Assembly (NCBI GenBank): GCA_947625205.1
Contig: CANQNN010000023.1
Location: 1-42,796, forward strand
DNA: 42,796 nt
Direction of reading: 5' to 3'
From: an uncultured Lachnospiraceae bacterium
Lineage (GTDB): Bacteria; Bacillota; Clostridia; Lachnospirales; Lachnospiraceae
A program made the translations under genes and the position numbers. Under the pieces are notes generated by a model. That model did not search any database. It saw only the letters and a list, made by a program, of their open reading frames with translations, and was not told the origin of the DNA. Of the stretch, positions 24,308 to 33,382 are shown in pieces. Numbering within the stretch: the stretch's first letter is position 1; each line of letters opens with the position of its first letter.

Positions 24308-25900
24308 TTGGGCAATTATGCGGAAGAAATAAACAAAAGACGGACATTTGCGATCATATCGCATCCGGATGCCGGCAAGACGACGCTGACGGAGAAATTT
24401 CTGTTGTATGGCGGCGCCATCAATCTGGCGGGCAGTGTAAAGGGTAAGGCAACGGCGCGCCATGCGGTTTCCGACTGGATGGAGATAGAGAAGGAGAGAG
24501 GTATCTCGGTAACTTCCTCCGTGCTGCAGTTTGAGTACGGAGGTTATTGCATCAATATATTGGACACGCCGGGGCACCAGGATTTCTCTGAGGACACATA
24601 CAGAACGTTGATGGCGGCAGATTCCGCTGTCATGGTGATCGACGCATCCAAGGGCGTGGAGGCTCAGACCCGCAAGCTGTTTAAGGTATGCGTTATGCGT
24701 CACATACCGATCTTTACGTTTATCAATAAGATGGACAGGGATGCCAACGATACGTTCAGCCTTTTGGACGAGATTGAGAAAGAACTGGGAATTGCCACAT
24801 GTCCTGTCAATTGGCCGATAGGCTCCGGCAGAAACTTTAAGGGTGTATATGACCGTGAAGAGCGATGTGTGATAACATACGCCGATACGCAAAAGGGTAC
24901 GAAGGAAGGGCATACTACCGTTATTCCGGTATCGGATGAATCCCTGCTGACAGAAAATATCGGTGAGGATTTCAAGTCACAGCTGTTTGATGAGATCGAT
25001 CTGCTCGACGGGGCGAGTGCAGAGTATGATCTTGACAGGATACAGGCGGGCGATCTGACGCCTGTGTTTTTCGGGTCTGCGCTTACGAATTTCGGCGTTG
25101 AGTTTTTTCTCAAACATTTTCTGCAGATGACAACGACGCCGCTTCCACGGAAAGCGGATATCGGTATGATCGATCCGGTGGAACATGATTTTTCGGCATT
25201 TGTCTTTAAGATTCAGGCCAATATGAATAAAGCGCACCGCGACCGAGTCGCGTTCATGCGGATCTGTTCGGGGCGTTTTGATGCGGGAGCCGAAGTGAAG
25301 CATGTGCAAGGAGGCAAAGTGATGCGTTTATCCCAGCCGCAGCAGATCATGGCGGATGAGCGTAAAATATTGAATGAGGCATACGCAGGCGATATTATCG
25401 GTGTGTTCGATCCGGGAATCTTCTCCATCGGGGATACGATATGTATGCCTAAAGAACAGTTTGAATATGAGGGTATCCCTACTTTTGCTCCGGAGCATTT
25501 CGCGCGGGTAAAGCAGGTTGATACGATGAAAAGAAAACAATTTGTGAAAGGGATCACGCAGATCGCGCAGGAAGGCGCCATTCAGATCTTTCAGGAATTT
25601 AATACCGGCATGGAAGAGATTATCGTGGGTGTGGTAGGTGTGCTGCAGTTTGACGTACTGAAATACCGGCTGGAGAATGAATATAATGTGGAGATCAGGA
25701 TGGAAAACCTACCCTATGAGCATATTCGGTGGATCGAGAATAAAGATATCGATCTGGACAGGCTGACAGGAACCTCGGATATGAAGAAGATCAGGGATCT
25801 GAAAGGGAATCCGCTTCTGCTGTTTGTGAATCAGTGGAGTATAGGCATGACGCTTGACAGGAATGAAGGTTTGATCCTGTCGGAGTTTGGAAGGAACTGA
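24308..25900 (+). CDS. prfC: Peptide chain release factor 3
   Basis: This is a 530-aa translational GTPase that recycles RF1/RF2 from the ribosome after termination. The frame is open far upstream, through deoB. The start is set at TTG 24308, because GGAGGA (24295-24300) lies 7 bases before it and the protein then has the usual RF3 length. G1 is SHPDAGKTTLTEK (near residue 18), then ERGISVTSS, the G3 DTPGHQDFSEDTYR, and G4 NKMDRD. The C-terminal domains continue to SEFGRN. It probably shares the deoB promoter. Confidence 0.95.
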   Translation: MGNYAEEINKRRTFAIISHPDAGKTTLTEKFLLYGGAINLAGSVKGKATARHAVSDWMEIEKERGISVTSSVLQFEYGGYCINILDTPGHQDFSEDTYRTLMAADSAVMVIDASKGVEAQTRKLFKVCVMRHIPIFTFINKMDRDANDTFSLLDEIEKELGIATCPVNWPIGSGRNFKGVYDREERCVITYADTQKGTKEGHTTVIPVSDESLLTENIGEDFKSQLFDEIDLLDGASAEYDLDRIQAGDLTPVFFGSALTNFGVEFFLKHFLQMTTTPLPRKADIGMIDPVEHDFSAFVFKIQANMNKAHRDRVAFMRICSGRFDAGAEVKHVQGGKVMRLSQPQQIMADERKILNEAYAGDIIGVFDPGIFSIGDTICMPKEQFEYEGIPTFAPEHFARVKQVDTMKRKQFVKGITQIAQEGAIQIFQEFNTGMEEIIVGVVGVLQFDVLKYRLENEYNVEIRMENLPYEHIRWIENKDIDLDRLTGTSDMKKIRDLKGNPLLLFVNQWSIGMTLDRNEGLILSEFGRN

Positions 25901-25968
25901 CGGACGGTTTGGGCGGACAGGCTTCGGCAGCCTGCCGGTATGACTCTGTTGTGATGAAGGTGAGGCAT

Positions 25969-27144
25969 ATGAAAAGAACGGGCTTATTGCTGGCAGGTAT
26001 GTTGGCTTTGACGGGATGTCTGGTTTATGCGCGGCAGACGCTGCCCCATCGCCAGAGCAGTCAGTATGTACAGGAAGATTTCGAAGCCGGCAGGGACGAA
26101 GCGGAAGAAACACAGCAGACCGTCATACGGAAACCGGAGGACGGATATGTCTACGGTATGCTCTCTGACAAAGAGCAGGAAGTGTATCTGGAAATAAGGG
26201 ATGCTCTTTTGAATTACGAGGAGAATGTGAAGCTGTCCAGCTGTGATAAAGACGAGATCGCCCATGCATTTCAGTGTGTGCTGAACGATCATCCGGAGAT
26301 TTTCTATGTGGACGGGTATACTTATACCGAATATACGATAGGAGATATCTTAAAGAAGATCACATTTTCCGGCACATATTGCTATGACAGGGATGAAATA
26401 GACCAAAAACAGCGGCAGATAGATAATTATGTAAACCAGTGCATGGCGGGTATGCCGGACGGAGCGGATGACTATGCGAAGGTAAAATATATCTATGAGT
26501 ATCTGATCCATCATACGGAATATGATTCCTCCGCCAAAGACGGGCAGAACATATGCTCCGTATTTATAGAGGGTAGATCAGTGTGCCAGGGCTATGCAAA
26601 GGCAACCCAGTATCTGCTCGACAGGGCGGGTATATTTTCCACGCTTGTGTTTGGACGTGTGACTGGGGGCGAGGGACATGCGTGGAATCTTGTGCGGATC
26701 GGCGATCAGTATTATTATGTGGATACGACGTGGGGAGACGCGTCCTATCAGGCTGTGGGTGGCACAGCAGGTTATCCCGATGGAAAAATTCCCACGATCA
26801 ACTATGATTATCTGTGTGTGACGACAGATCAGATGAATCTTACACATACGCCGGAAAATGTGGTGGATCTGCCCAGGTGTGATTCCGTGGCGGACAATTA
26901 TTATGTGCGGGAGGGACTTTATTTCACGGAGTGGAATGAAGCGCAGATCGAACGCGTATTTAAGGAAGAATATGAAAAAGGCAGCGCATATGTGACATTG
27001 AAATGCGACAGCTTCGATGTATACCGGAAAATGCGGGAAGCGCTCATTGAAGAGCAGGAGATATTCAGGTATCTCGACTGCCCGGACGGAGTAGTGTCCT
27101 ATTCGGAGAATGAAGAACAATACAGTATGAGCTTTTGGCTTTAA
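25969..27144 (+). CDS. Transglutaminase-like lipoprotein
   Basis: This is a predicted exported lipoprotein of 391 aa with a transglutaminase/protease-like core. ATG 25969 is chosen, with AGGTGAGG just before it; an in-frame ATG at 25954 is the alternative. The lipobox is LTGC with Cys17. The papain-like triad can be read: Cys in GRSVCQGYAKATQYLL, His in GEGHAWNLV and Asp in YYVDTTWGD. The N-terminal domain before it (about residues 45-150) has the usual helical form seen in Clostridia proteins of this type. It may cross-link or cut cell-surface proteins; the substrate is unknown. It follows prfC by 68 bases. Confidence 0.82.
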   Translation: MKRTGLLLAGMLALTGCLVYARQTLPHRQSSQYVQEDFEAGRDEAEETQQTVIRKPEDGYVYGMLSDKEQEVYLEIRDALLNYEENVKLSSCDKDEIAHAFQCVLNDHPEIFYVDGYTYTEYTIGDILKKITFSGTYCYDRDEIDQKQRQIDNYVNQCMAGMPDGADDYAKVKYIYEYLIHHTEYDSSAKDGQNICSVFIEGRSVCQGYAKATQYLLDRAGIFSTLVFGRVTGGEGHAWNLVRIGDQYYYVDTTWGDASYQAVGGTAGYPDGKIPTINYDYLCVTTDQMNLTHTPENVVDLPRCDSVADNYYVREGLYFTEWNEAQIERVFKEEYEKGSAYVTLKCDSFDVYRKMREALIEEQEIFRYLDCPDGVVSYSENEEQYSMSFWL

Positions 27145-27176
27145 CGGGAATAGGGCTATGCAAAAATCAGAAATTT

Positions 27177-27185
27177 TGGTATACT
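27177..27185 (+). promoter_or_regulatory. Extended -10 promoter of the asp23-nusB operon
   Basis: TGGTATACT (27177-27185) is an extended -10 element 35 bases before the asp23 start. A -35 at standard distance (TATGCA, 27157-27162) matches only in part. Nothing else between this point and 36450 looks like a strong promoter. Confidence 0.5.
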
Positions 27186-27219
27186 TATCCCAAATAACAG
27201 AAAGGCATGGATAATCAAT

Positions 27220-27600
27220 ATGGAACAGGAAACATCTAAAAGTACTTATTTAACGCAGGAAGATGAGGCGATTGGCACGGTAAAGATCGCTGATGACGTG
27301 GTGGCGATGATCGCGGCTCTTGCGGCGACAGAAGTTGACGGCGTTGCTGCGATGAACGGCAATGTGGCTAATGAACTGTTGAGCAGAGTAGGCGTCAAGG
27401 GTCTTGCCAAAGGCGTCAAGGTGGATATATTAAACAAGAAGGTCAAGGTAGACCTTGCGATCACAATAGAGTATGGCTACAATATTCCCGCGACTTGCCA
27501 GAGCGTACAGGTCAAAGTGAAGAATGCGATCGAGAACATGACGGGTCTGGAAGTGGCGGATGTTAATATACGCATATCGGGCATCAATGTTGTACACTGA
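27220..27600 (+). CDS. Asp23/Gls24 family envelope stress protein (YqhY-like)
   Basis: This is a small 126-aa cytoplasmic protein. The Asp23/Gls24 domain covers nearly all of it (GTVKIADDVVAMIAALAATE near residue 18, then GVKVDILNKKVKVDLAITIEYG and VNIRISGINVV at the end). In Bacillus subtilis the counterpart yqhY lies at the same place, in front of nusB, and is linked to lipid and envelope balance. It is the first gene of the long operon here. Confidence 0.93.
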   Translation: MEQETSKSTYLTQEDEAIGTVKIADDVVAMIAALAATEVDGVAAMNGNVANELLSRVGVKGLAKGVKVDILNKKVKVDLAITIEYGYNIPATCQSVQVKVKNAIENMTGLEVADVNIRISGINVVH

Positions 27601-27643
27601 TAAACTGATAATAAGAGACTAGTATGATACGGCAGGAATCGTT

Positions 27644-28039
27644 ATGAGTAGAAGAGAGTTACGAGAACAGATCTTTAAGCTTCTGTTCCGTGTAGAGTTC
27701 AACAGTCCGGAAGATATGACGGAACAGGAACAGCTTTTTTTTGAAGATGAAAGGGCGGCAAAGGATAAAGATGCCGCCTATGTTGCAGACAAATTCCACA
27801 GGATACAGCAGATGCTTCCGGAGATAGACAGGCAGCTAAACGAGAAGGCGGAAGGATGGAATACCGGAAGAATGGGGAAGGTAGATCTGGCAATCTTAAG
27901 ACTGGCGGTTTATGAGATCAATTATGACGCGTCCGTCCCCACGGGCGTAGCGATCAATGAGGCGGTCGAGCTTGCCAAAAAATTCGGGCAGGATGCATCA
28001 TCGGGTTTTGTCAACGGTATCCTGGCGAAATTCGCGTAG
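27644..28039 (+). CDS. nusB: Transcription antitermination factor NusB
   Basis: This is a 131-aa RNA-binding protein that joins NusE (S10) on boxA for rRNA antitermination. Typical segments are SRRELREQIFKLLFRVEF at the N-terminus, MGKVDLAILRLAVYEI near residue 80 and VAINEAVELAKKFG near residue 105, ending in FVNGILAKF. The length is normal. It lies 43 bases after asp23 and 15 bases before xseA; the folD gene found here in Bacillus is absent. Confidence 0.95.
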   Translation: MSRRELREQIFKLLFRVEFNSPEDMTEQEQLFFEDERAAKDKDAAYVADKFHRIQQMLPEIDRQLNEKAEGWNTGRMGKVDLAILRLAVYEINYDASVPTGVAINEAVELAKKFGQDASSGFVNGILAKFA

Positions 28040-28054
28040 ACAGACGGTGTTGTT

Positions 28055-29281
28055 ATGCGGAATAATGTTTATACAGTTGCACAGGTTAATTCTTATATTA
28101 AAAATATGTTCACGCAGGATTATATGTTGCAGTCGGTCATGGTGAGAGGCGAGGTCAGCAACTGTAAGTATCATCCTTCTGGACATATTTATTTTACATT
28201 AAAGGATGCAAACGCAGCAATAGCATGTGTTATGTTTTCGGCAGACCGCAAGGGACTCCGGTTCCGTATGGAGGGAGGCCAGCAGGTCGTTGTAAGCGGC
28301 AGGGTCGATGTGTACGAACGGGACGGCAAATATCAGATTTATGTCCGGCAGATCGAGCTTGACGGCGCGGGAGTTTTGTATGAGAAGTACGAGCGGTTGA
28401 AACAGGAACTGGAAGAACGCGGTATGTTTGCGGCGCAGTACAAACGTCCCATACCGAAGTATATCAAGACGCTCGGCGTTGTTACGGCGTCCACGGGAGC
28501 TGCGGTTCAGGATATCATTAATATTGCAAGCCGCAGAAACCCATATGTTCAGATCATACTCTATCCGGCTGTTGTTCAGGGAGAGACGGCGGCAGCGAGT
28601 ATCGTGAACGGTATACGTGCTATGGAGCGAATGGGCGTAGATCTTATTATTGTGGGCAGAGGCGGCGGATCGATAGAGGATCTGTGGGCATTTAACGAAG
28701 AACCGGTTGCACAGGCTATTTTTGACTGCAGCATTCCGATCATTTCGGCAGTGGGTCATGAGACGGATACTACGATCGCGGATTTTGTCGCGGATCTGCG
28801 GGCGCCGACGCCATCCGCAGCGGCTGAGCTGGCCGTCTATGATGTGGCTCTTCTGAAGGACAGGCTTTCGGAGTATTCATATACGCTGCAGCATATGTGC
28901 AGAAGAGTAATAGAAAGATACCGGCAGGAGCTGGAGCATTACGGCGTCAGAATACGGTATCTGAGTCCGTTAAACACTGTCAGAATGAAAAGAACACAGG
29001 CGTTATCTTTGGAGGAACATCTTCAGAATGCTATGGAGAGACGCCTGAATGACTATCGGCACAGGCTGGCTCTTTATGTGGAACAGATGAAAGGCTTGTC
29101 TCCGTTAGACAAGCTGAATCAGGGTTATGCCTATGTGTCCGACCATACGGGTAAGACGCTGACTTCCGTTGCACAGACGGCCGTGGGTGAGTTGGTGACA
29201 GTCCACGTCAAGGACGGCACATTGGATGCGCAGGTCAGGGATATAAGTCCTGAAACGGTCTTAGATGCGAACGGGAAATGA
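28055..29281 (+). CDS. xseA: Exodeoxyribonuclease VII large subunit
   Basis: This is the 408-aa catalytic subunit of exonuclease VII, a single-strand-specific nuclease in DNA repair. An N-terminal OB domain (YTVAQVNSYIKNMF, MVRGEVSNCKYHPSGHIYF) is followed by the conserved catalytic region (GVVTASTGAAVQDI, then IIVGRGGGSIEDLWAFNEE, SAVGHETDTTIADFVAD and RAPTPSAAAE) and a coiled-coil C-terminus. The ribosome binding site is weak. The small subunit gene follows. Confidence 0.96.
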   Translation: MRNNVYTVAQVNSYIKNMFTQDYMLQSVMVRGEVSNCKYHPSGHIYFTLKDANAAIACVMFSADRKGLRFRMEGGQQVVVSGRVDVYERDGKYQIYVRQIELDGAGVLYEKYERLKQELEERGMFAAQYKRPIPKYIKTLGVVTASTGAAVQDIINIASRRNPYVQIILYPAVVQGETAAASIVNGIRAMERMGVDLIIVGRGGGSIEDLWAFNEEPVAQAIFDCSIPIISAVGHETDTTIADFVADLRAPTPSAAAELAVYDVALLKDRLSEYSYTLQHMCRRVIERYRQELEHYGVRIRYLSPLNTVRMKRTQALSLEEHLQNAMERRLNDYRHRLALYVEQMKGLSPLDKLNQGYAYVSDHTGKTLTSVAQTAVGELVTVHVKDGTLDAQVRDISPETVLDANGK

Positions 29282-29323
29282 CTGTGGGACCAATTATGAG
29301 TATGAAGGAGCATAAGCCGGACA

Positions 29324-29572
29324 ATGGGTAAGAAACAGGATGAACAGCAGAAGCAGACTGATTCCCGGAAAGTGGTTTTCTCTATAGAAGAGGCTTTCGG
29401 GCAGATAGAGGAAGTGATCGCACATCTTGAGACGGAGGAGATCACTCTGGAGGAGTCCTTTCGGGAGTATAACAGGGGGATGAAGCTGCTGCAGCAATGT
29501 AATGAATCGATTGACAAAGTAGAGAAGAAAGTACTTAAAATCAATGAAGACGGTGGATTAGATGAGTTTTGA
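29324..29572 (+). CDS. xseB: Exodeoxyribonuclease VII small subunit
   Basis: This is an 82-aa helical protein that forms the regulatory part of exonuclease VII. The block SIEEAFGQIEEVIAHLETEE, followed by LEESFREYNRGMKLLQQCN, matches the family. The first 20 residues are an extra Lys/Gln-rich tail. AAGGAG (29305-29310) is 13 bases before ATG 29324, which is rather far. It overlaps the next gene by 11 bases. Confidence 0.93.
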   Translation: MGKKQDEQQKQTDSRKVVFSIEEAFGQIEEVIAHLETEEITLEESFREYNRGMKLLQQCNESIDKVEKKVLKINEDGGLDEF

Positions 29573-30470
29573 AGATGAATTGAGTCGTAAGACCGACTGG
29601 GCCGGCAAAATTATTTCCCAATACCTTCCCAAAGAAGAAGGCTATCAGGCGACTGTGCTGAAGGCCATGAATTATTCGGTCATGGCGGGCGGTAAAAGGC
29701 TCAGACCCTTGCTTATGGCGGAAAGTGCGGTACTGTTTGGCGATGCGGGGAAGATTACCGCGCTGCCAATGTTTATGGCAGCGCTTGAGATGATACACAA
29801 TTATTCGCTGGTACATGACGATCTGCCGGCGATGGATAACGATGAATACCGCAGGGGACGTAAGACTACGCACGTGGTCTACGGAGAGGGCATGGCAGTC
29901 CTGGCAGGCGACGGCTTACTCAACTATGCTTTTGAGACAGCGGTAAAAGCGTTTGACACAGCGGAGTCCGAGGAGGATTACAGAAGAATAGCGGTTTCAT
30001 TGCAGATACTCGGACGTAAAGCCGGTATATACGGTATGATCGGTGGACAGTGCGCGGATCTGGAGGCCGAGGAGAAAGCCGGCAGTGTGACGGAAGAACT
30101 GCTCATGTTTATCCACGAGCATAAGACAGCGGCATTGATACAGGCGGGGATGATGATCGGCGCGGCGCTTTCCGGCGCACCGCAGGATGATATACAGAGA
30201 CTTGAAAAATGTGCGTACAATATCGGCATTGCCTTTCAGATCCAGGACGATATTCTGGACGTGACAGGCAGCTCTGAGGTGCTGGGCAAACCTGTCGGGA
30301 GCGATGAAAAAAATCATAAACTGACATACGTTGCCGTGCACGGACTTGAAAAGTCCGGCGCCGAGGTGGAGAGATTATCTAGGGAAGCCATAGATATCCT
30401 GTCTTCTTTTCCTTGCAGGAATCGTTTCCTGGAGACGTTGGTCGAGCGGTTGATCTACAGAGAGAAATAA
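29562..30470 (+). CDS. ispA: Polyprenyl synthetase (farnesyl/geranylgeranyl diphosphate synthase)
   Basis: This is a 302-aa trans-isoprenyl diphosphate synthase, which condenses isopentenyl diphosphate with allylic diphosphates to make C15 or C20 chains. The first Asp-rich motif is LVHDDLPAMDND (near residue 84) and the second is FQIQDDILD (near residue 225). The GGKRLRP block binds the substrate. The small residues before the first motif fit an FPP-type enzyme, but product length cannot be fixed. It lies just before dxs, so precursor supply and chain making are encoded together. Confidence 0.94.
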   Translation: MSFEDELSRKTDWAGKIISQYLPKEEGYQATVLKAMNYSVMAGGKRLRPLLMAESAVLFGDAGKITALPMFMAALEMIHNYSLVHDDLPAMDNDEYRRGRKTTHVVYGEGMAVLAGDGLLNYAFETAVKAFDTAESEEDYRRIAVSLQILGRKAGIYGMIGGQCADLEAEEKAGSVTEELLMFIHEHKTAALIQAGMMIGAALSGAPQDDIQRLEKCAYNIGIAFQIQDDILDVTGSSEVLGKPVGSDEKNHKLTYVAVHGLEKSGAEVERLSREAIDILSSFPCRNRFLETLVERLIYREK

Positions 30471-30505
30471 TTTTTCATGAGCCGTAACAGGCGTGGAGGA
30501 TTACA

Positions 30506-32404
30506 ATGTTTTTAGAGAAAATAGAGAAAGCGAATGATATCAAGCAATTGTCGGAGTCCGAATACGGTGCGCTGGCGGACGAGATCAGGGAATTTCTGAT
30601 CCGCACCATCAGCGAGACGGGCGGACATCTCGGCTCCAATCTGGGCGCCGTGGAGCTGACAATGGCGCTTCATTTGTTTCTCAATTTGCCGGAAGATAAG
30701 CTGATCTGGGATGTGGGGCACCAGTCCTACACGCATAAGATCCTGACGGGAAGAAGAGAAGGATTTGCTAATCTGCGTAAATTCGGAGGTATGAGCGGAT
30801 TCCCGAAGCGCAAGGAGAGCGATTGCGACTGCTTTGACACGGGACACAGCTCCACCTCTATTTCCGCAGGACTCGGCATGGTAAAAGCAAGAGATATCCA
30901 GGGCGGTAAGAATACGATCGTGTCAGTGATCGGGGACGGATCCCTGACCGGAGGCATGGCATATGAAGCACTCAATAATGCCTCCCGGCTTGAGACTAAT
31001 TTTATTATTGTTTTAAATGATAATAATATGTCCATATCGGAAAATGTGGGCGGTGTATCGAAATACCTTAATAATATAAGAACGGCCAATATGTATCTGG
31101 ATCTGAAAGAAGGAGTATACAAATCGCTTCACGGCAAGTCCAAGTACGGCGATAAGGTGGTCTCCCAGATCAGACGTGCCAAGAGCAGTTTCAAACACCT
31201 GGTGGTGCCGGGGATGTTTTTTGAGGATATGGGGATCACGTATCTGGGACCGGTTGACGGACATAATATATCTGCTATGGTACATATGCTGGGCGAGGCC
31301 AGGAAGATACGCGGCGCAGTGCTTTTGCATGTTATCACGCAGAAGGGAAAGGGATATGCGCCGGCGGAGAGGCATCCTGCCAGATTCCACGGGGCCGAGC
31401 CCTTTGACATTGAGACGGGAATACCGAGCAAACCGCATAATAAGGCAAATTATACGGATATTTTCTCAACGGTCATGTGCAAGATGGGACAGCGTGAGGA
31501 GCAGGTGGTGGCGATCACCGCCGCCATGCCTGACGGCACGGGATTAAAGCGGTTCCGCAATATGTATCCGGACAGATTCTTCGATGTGGGGATCGCGGAG
31601 GAGCATGCGGTGACTTTTGCCGCGGGACTGGCGGCCGGAGGGCTGAAGCCGATCGTGGCGATCTATTCGTCATTTCTGCAAAGAGCATACGACCAGATCC
31701 TGCATGATGTATGTCTGCAGAATCTCCCGGTGGTTTTCGCCATTGACCGGGCGGGGCTTGTGGGGAGCGACGGAGAGACGCATCAGGGCATCTTTGATCT
31801 GTCGTATCTGTCTTCCATACCTAATATGCACATTATGGCGCCCAAAAATAAGTGGGAGCTTTCCGATATGATGAAGTTTGCCGTGGCGTTTGGCGGTCCG
31901 ATCGCTCTCAGATATCCGAGAGGCGAGGCGTTCGACGGACTTAAAGAAAACCGTGCGCCTGTTGAGTACGGCAAAAGCGAAGCGATCTTCGACGAGGAGG
32001 ACATCATCTTGTTTGCCGTTGGCAGTATGGTCAAAGTGGGGCTGGATGTACGTGAACGGCTTAAAGAGCAGGGGCACTCGTGCTCTTTAACAAATGCGAG
32101 ATTCGTGAAGCCGATCGATGAACAGGCAGTCAGGGAAGCGGTCAAAAAGCATAGATTGATCGTAACGATGGAGGAGAACGTGCTGAGCGGCGGTTACGGA
32201 GAGAAAGTAAGAACTTATGTGGACGGCATCGGCGCGCCTGTCCCTGTATTAAACATAGCGATCCCGGATGAGTATGTCGAGCACGGCAATGTGGAGGTAC
32301 TGAAACGGGAGATCGGTATTGATGCGGATTCTATTGTAGAAAAGATCGTGTCGTGTTATGAAGAGTTTGTCATGCATAAGGGCGGGCAGCGCGGGCAATC
32401 TTAA
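30506..32404 (+). CDS. dxs: 1-deoxy-D-xylulose-5-phosphate synthase
   Basis: This is a 632-aa thiamine-diphosphate enzyme, the first step of the MEP isoprenoid pathway (pyruvate plus glyceraldehyde 3-phosphate). Typical blocks are GGHLGSNLGAVELTMALH, DVGHQSYTHKILTGR, the ThDP motif GDGSLTGGMAYEALNN, and the transketolase middle domain DVGIAEEHAVTFAAGLA with VFAIDRAGLVGSDGETHQG. The length is normal. The enzyme shows that this organism uses the MEP route. The tlyA gene begins 2 bases after its stop. Confidence 0.97.
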   Translation: MFLEKIEKANDIKQLSESEYGALADEIREFLIRTISETGGHLGSNLGAVELTMALHLFLNLPEDKLIWDVGHQSYTHKILTGRREGFANLRKFGGMSGFPKRKESDCDCFDTGHSSTSISAGLGMVKARDIQGGKNTIVSVIGDGSLTGGMAYEALNNASRLETNFIIVLNDNNMSISENVGGVSKYLNNIRTANMYLDLKEGVYKSLHGKSKYGDKVVSQIRRAKSSFKHLVVPGMFFEDMGITYLGPVDGHNISAMVHMLGEARKIRGAVLLHVITQKGKGYAPAERHPARFHGAEPFDIETGIPSKPHNKANYTDIFSTVMCKMGQREEQVVAITAAMPDGTGLKRFRNMYPDRFFDVGIAEEHAVTFAAGLAAGGLKPIVAIYSSFLQRAYDQILHDVCLQNLPVVFAIDRAGLVGSDGETHQGIFDLSYLSSIPNMHIMAPKNKWELSDMMKFAVAFGGPIALRYPRGEAFDGLKENRAPVEYGKSEAIFDEEDIILFAVGSMVKVGLDVRERLKEQGHSCSLTNARFVKPIDEQAVREAVKKHRLIVTMEENVLSGGYGEKVRTYVDGIGAPVPVLNIAIPDEYVEHGNVEVLKREIGIDADSIVEKIVSCYEEFVMHKGGQRGQS

Positions 32405-32406
32405 GT

Positions 32407-33345
32407 ATGATCGGAACAGAGGATTTTGAGGTGAAAGAAAGACTGGATGTCATTCTGGTCCGGCAGGGTTTTGCGCCGTCCAGAGAGAAGGCAAAGGCTA
32501 TTCTCATGGCGGGGAGCGTATTTGTGGACGGGCAGCGTGAAGACAAGGCAGGGACCGTTTTTGATGAGAGCAAGATTCATATAGAGGTCAGAGGAAACGG
32601 CCTGAAATATGTAAGCCGGGGCGGTATGAAGCTGGAAAAGGCAATGGATGAATTCCCAATTGTGCTTGACGGTGCGGTTTGTATGGATATTGGCGCGTCT
32701 ACAGGCGGTTTTACAGATTGCATGCTGCAGAACGGCGCGGGTAAAGTTTATGCCGTTGATGTCGGATTCGGGCAGCTGGCGTGGAAGCTGAGAAACGATG
32801 ATCGCGTTGTCTGTATGGAAAAGACGAATTTTCGCTATGTGACGCCGGAAGATATCGGCGAGCAGATCGATTTTGCCTCTGTGGACGTATCCTTTATTTC
32901 CCTGACCAAAATACTGATCCCGGCAAGAAATCTGCTGCGCAAAGAGGGATGTATGGTCTGTCTGATCAAACCGCAGTTTGAGGCGGGCAGGGACAAGGTC
33001 GGCAGAAAGGGGGTCGTCAGGGAATCCCGGATCCATGAAGAGGTCGTCCATAAGGTGATCGATTATGCGGACAGGATCGGCTTTGAGGTGCAGGGGCTTA
33101 CGTATTCCCCGATCAAGGGCCCGGAGGGAAATATAGAGTATCTGCTCTATATAAAGAAGAGAGCGGATATCCCGGAGGAGACGGAGGCGCTTGCGGAAAC
33201 CGAGGCGGAGCGTGCGTTGCACGAGCTGATACAGGCGCATGCGGGCCGATCCCGTGATAAAGATATGGACAGTCTGATCGGGCGTGTGGTGGCGCAGGCC
33301 CATACCGCTTTGGACAATGAGGCAAAAGCGGATAAAACGACATAA
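32407..33345 (+). CDS. tlyA: TlyA family rRNA (cytidine-2'-O)-methyltransferase
   Basis: This is a 312-aa protein with an S4 RNA-binding domain (ERLDVILVRQGFAPSREKAK, then GSVFVDG) and an FtsJ-like methyltransferase domain (YVSRGGMKLEKA, the SAM motif DIGASTGGFTDCML, VYAVDVGFGQLAWKLR). TlyA methylates 16S and 23S rRNA in other bacteria; older annotations call it hemolysin. The C-terminal tail of about 60 residues is Glu/Ala-rich and longer than usual. It lies at the yqxC place of the conserved cluster. Confidence 0.93.
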   Translation: MIGTEDFEVKERLDVILVRQGFAPSREKAKAILMAGSVFVDGQREDKAGTVFDESKIHIEVRGNGLKYVSRGGMKLEKAMDEFPIVLDGAVCMDIGASTGGFTDCMLQNGAGKVYAVDVGFGQLAWKLRNDDRVVCMEKTNFRYVTPEDIGEQIDFASVDVSFISLTKILIPARNLLRKEGCMVCLIKPQFEAGRDKVGRKGVVRESRIHEEVVHKVIDYADRIGFEVQGLTYSPIKGPEGNIEYLLYIKKRADIPEETEALAETEAERALHELIQAHAGRSRDKDMDSLIGRVVAQAHTALDNEAKADKTT

Positions 33346-33382
33346 TTTGGTTGTGCCGGAGAATTTGAACGAGGAAAAGGGA

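Noticed and set aside
32401..33303. Minus-strand open frame of 300 codons
   Set aside because: It is antisense to tlyA, whose S4 and SAM motifs are complete; no start signal is seen.
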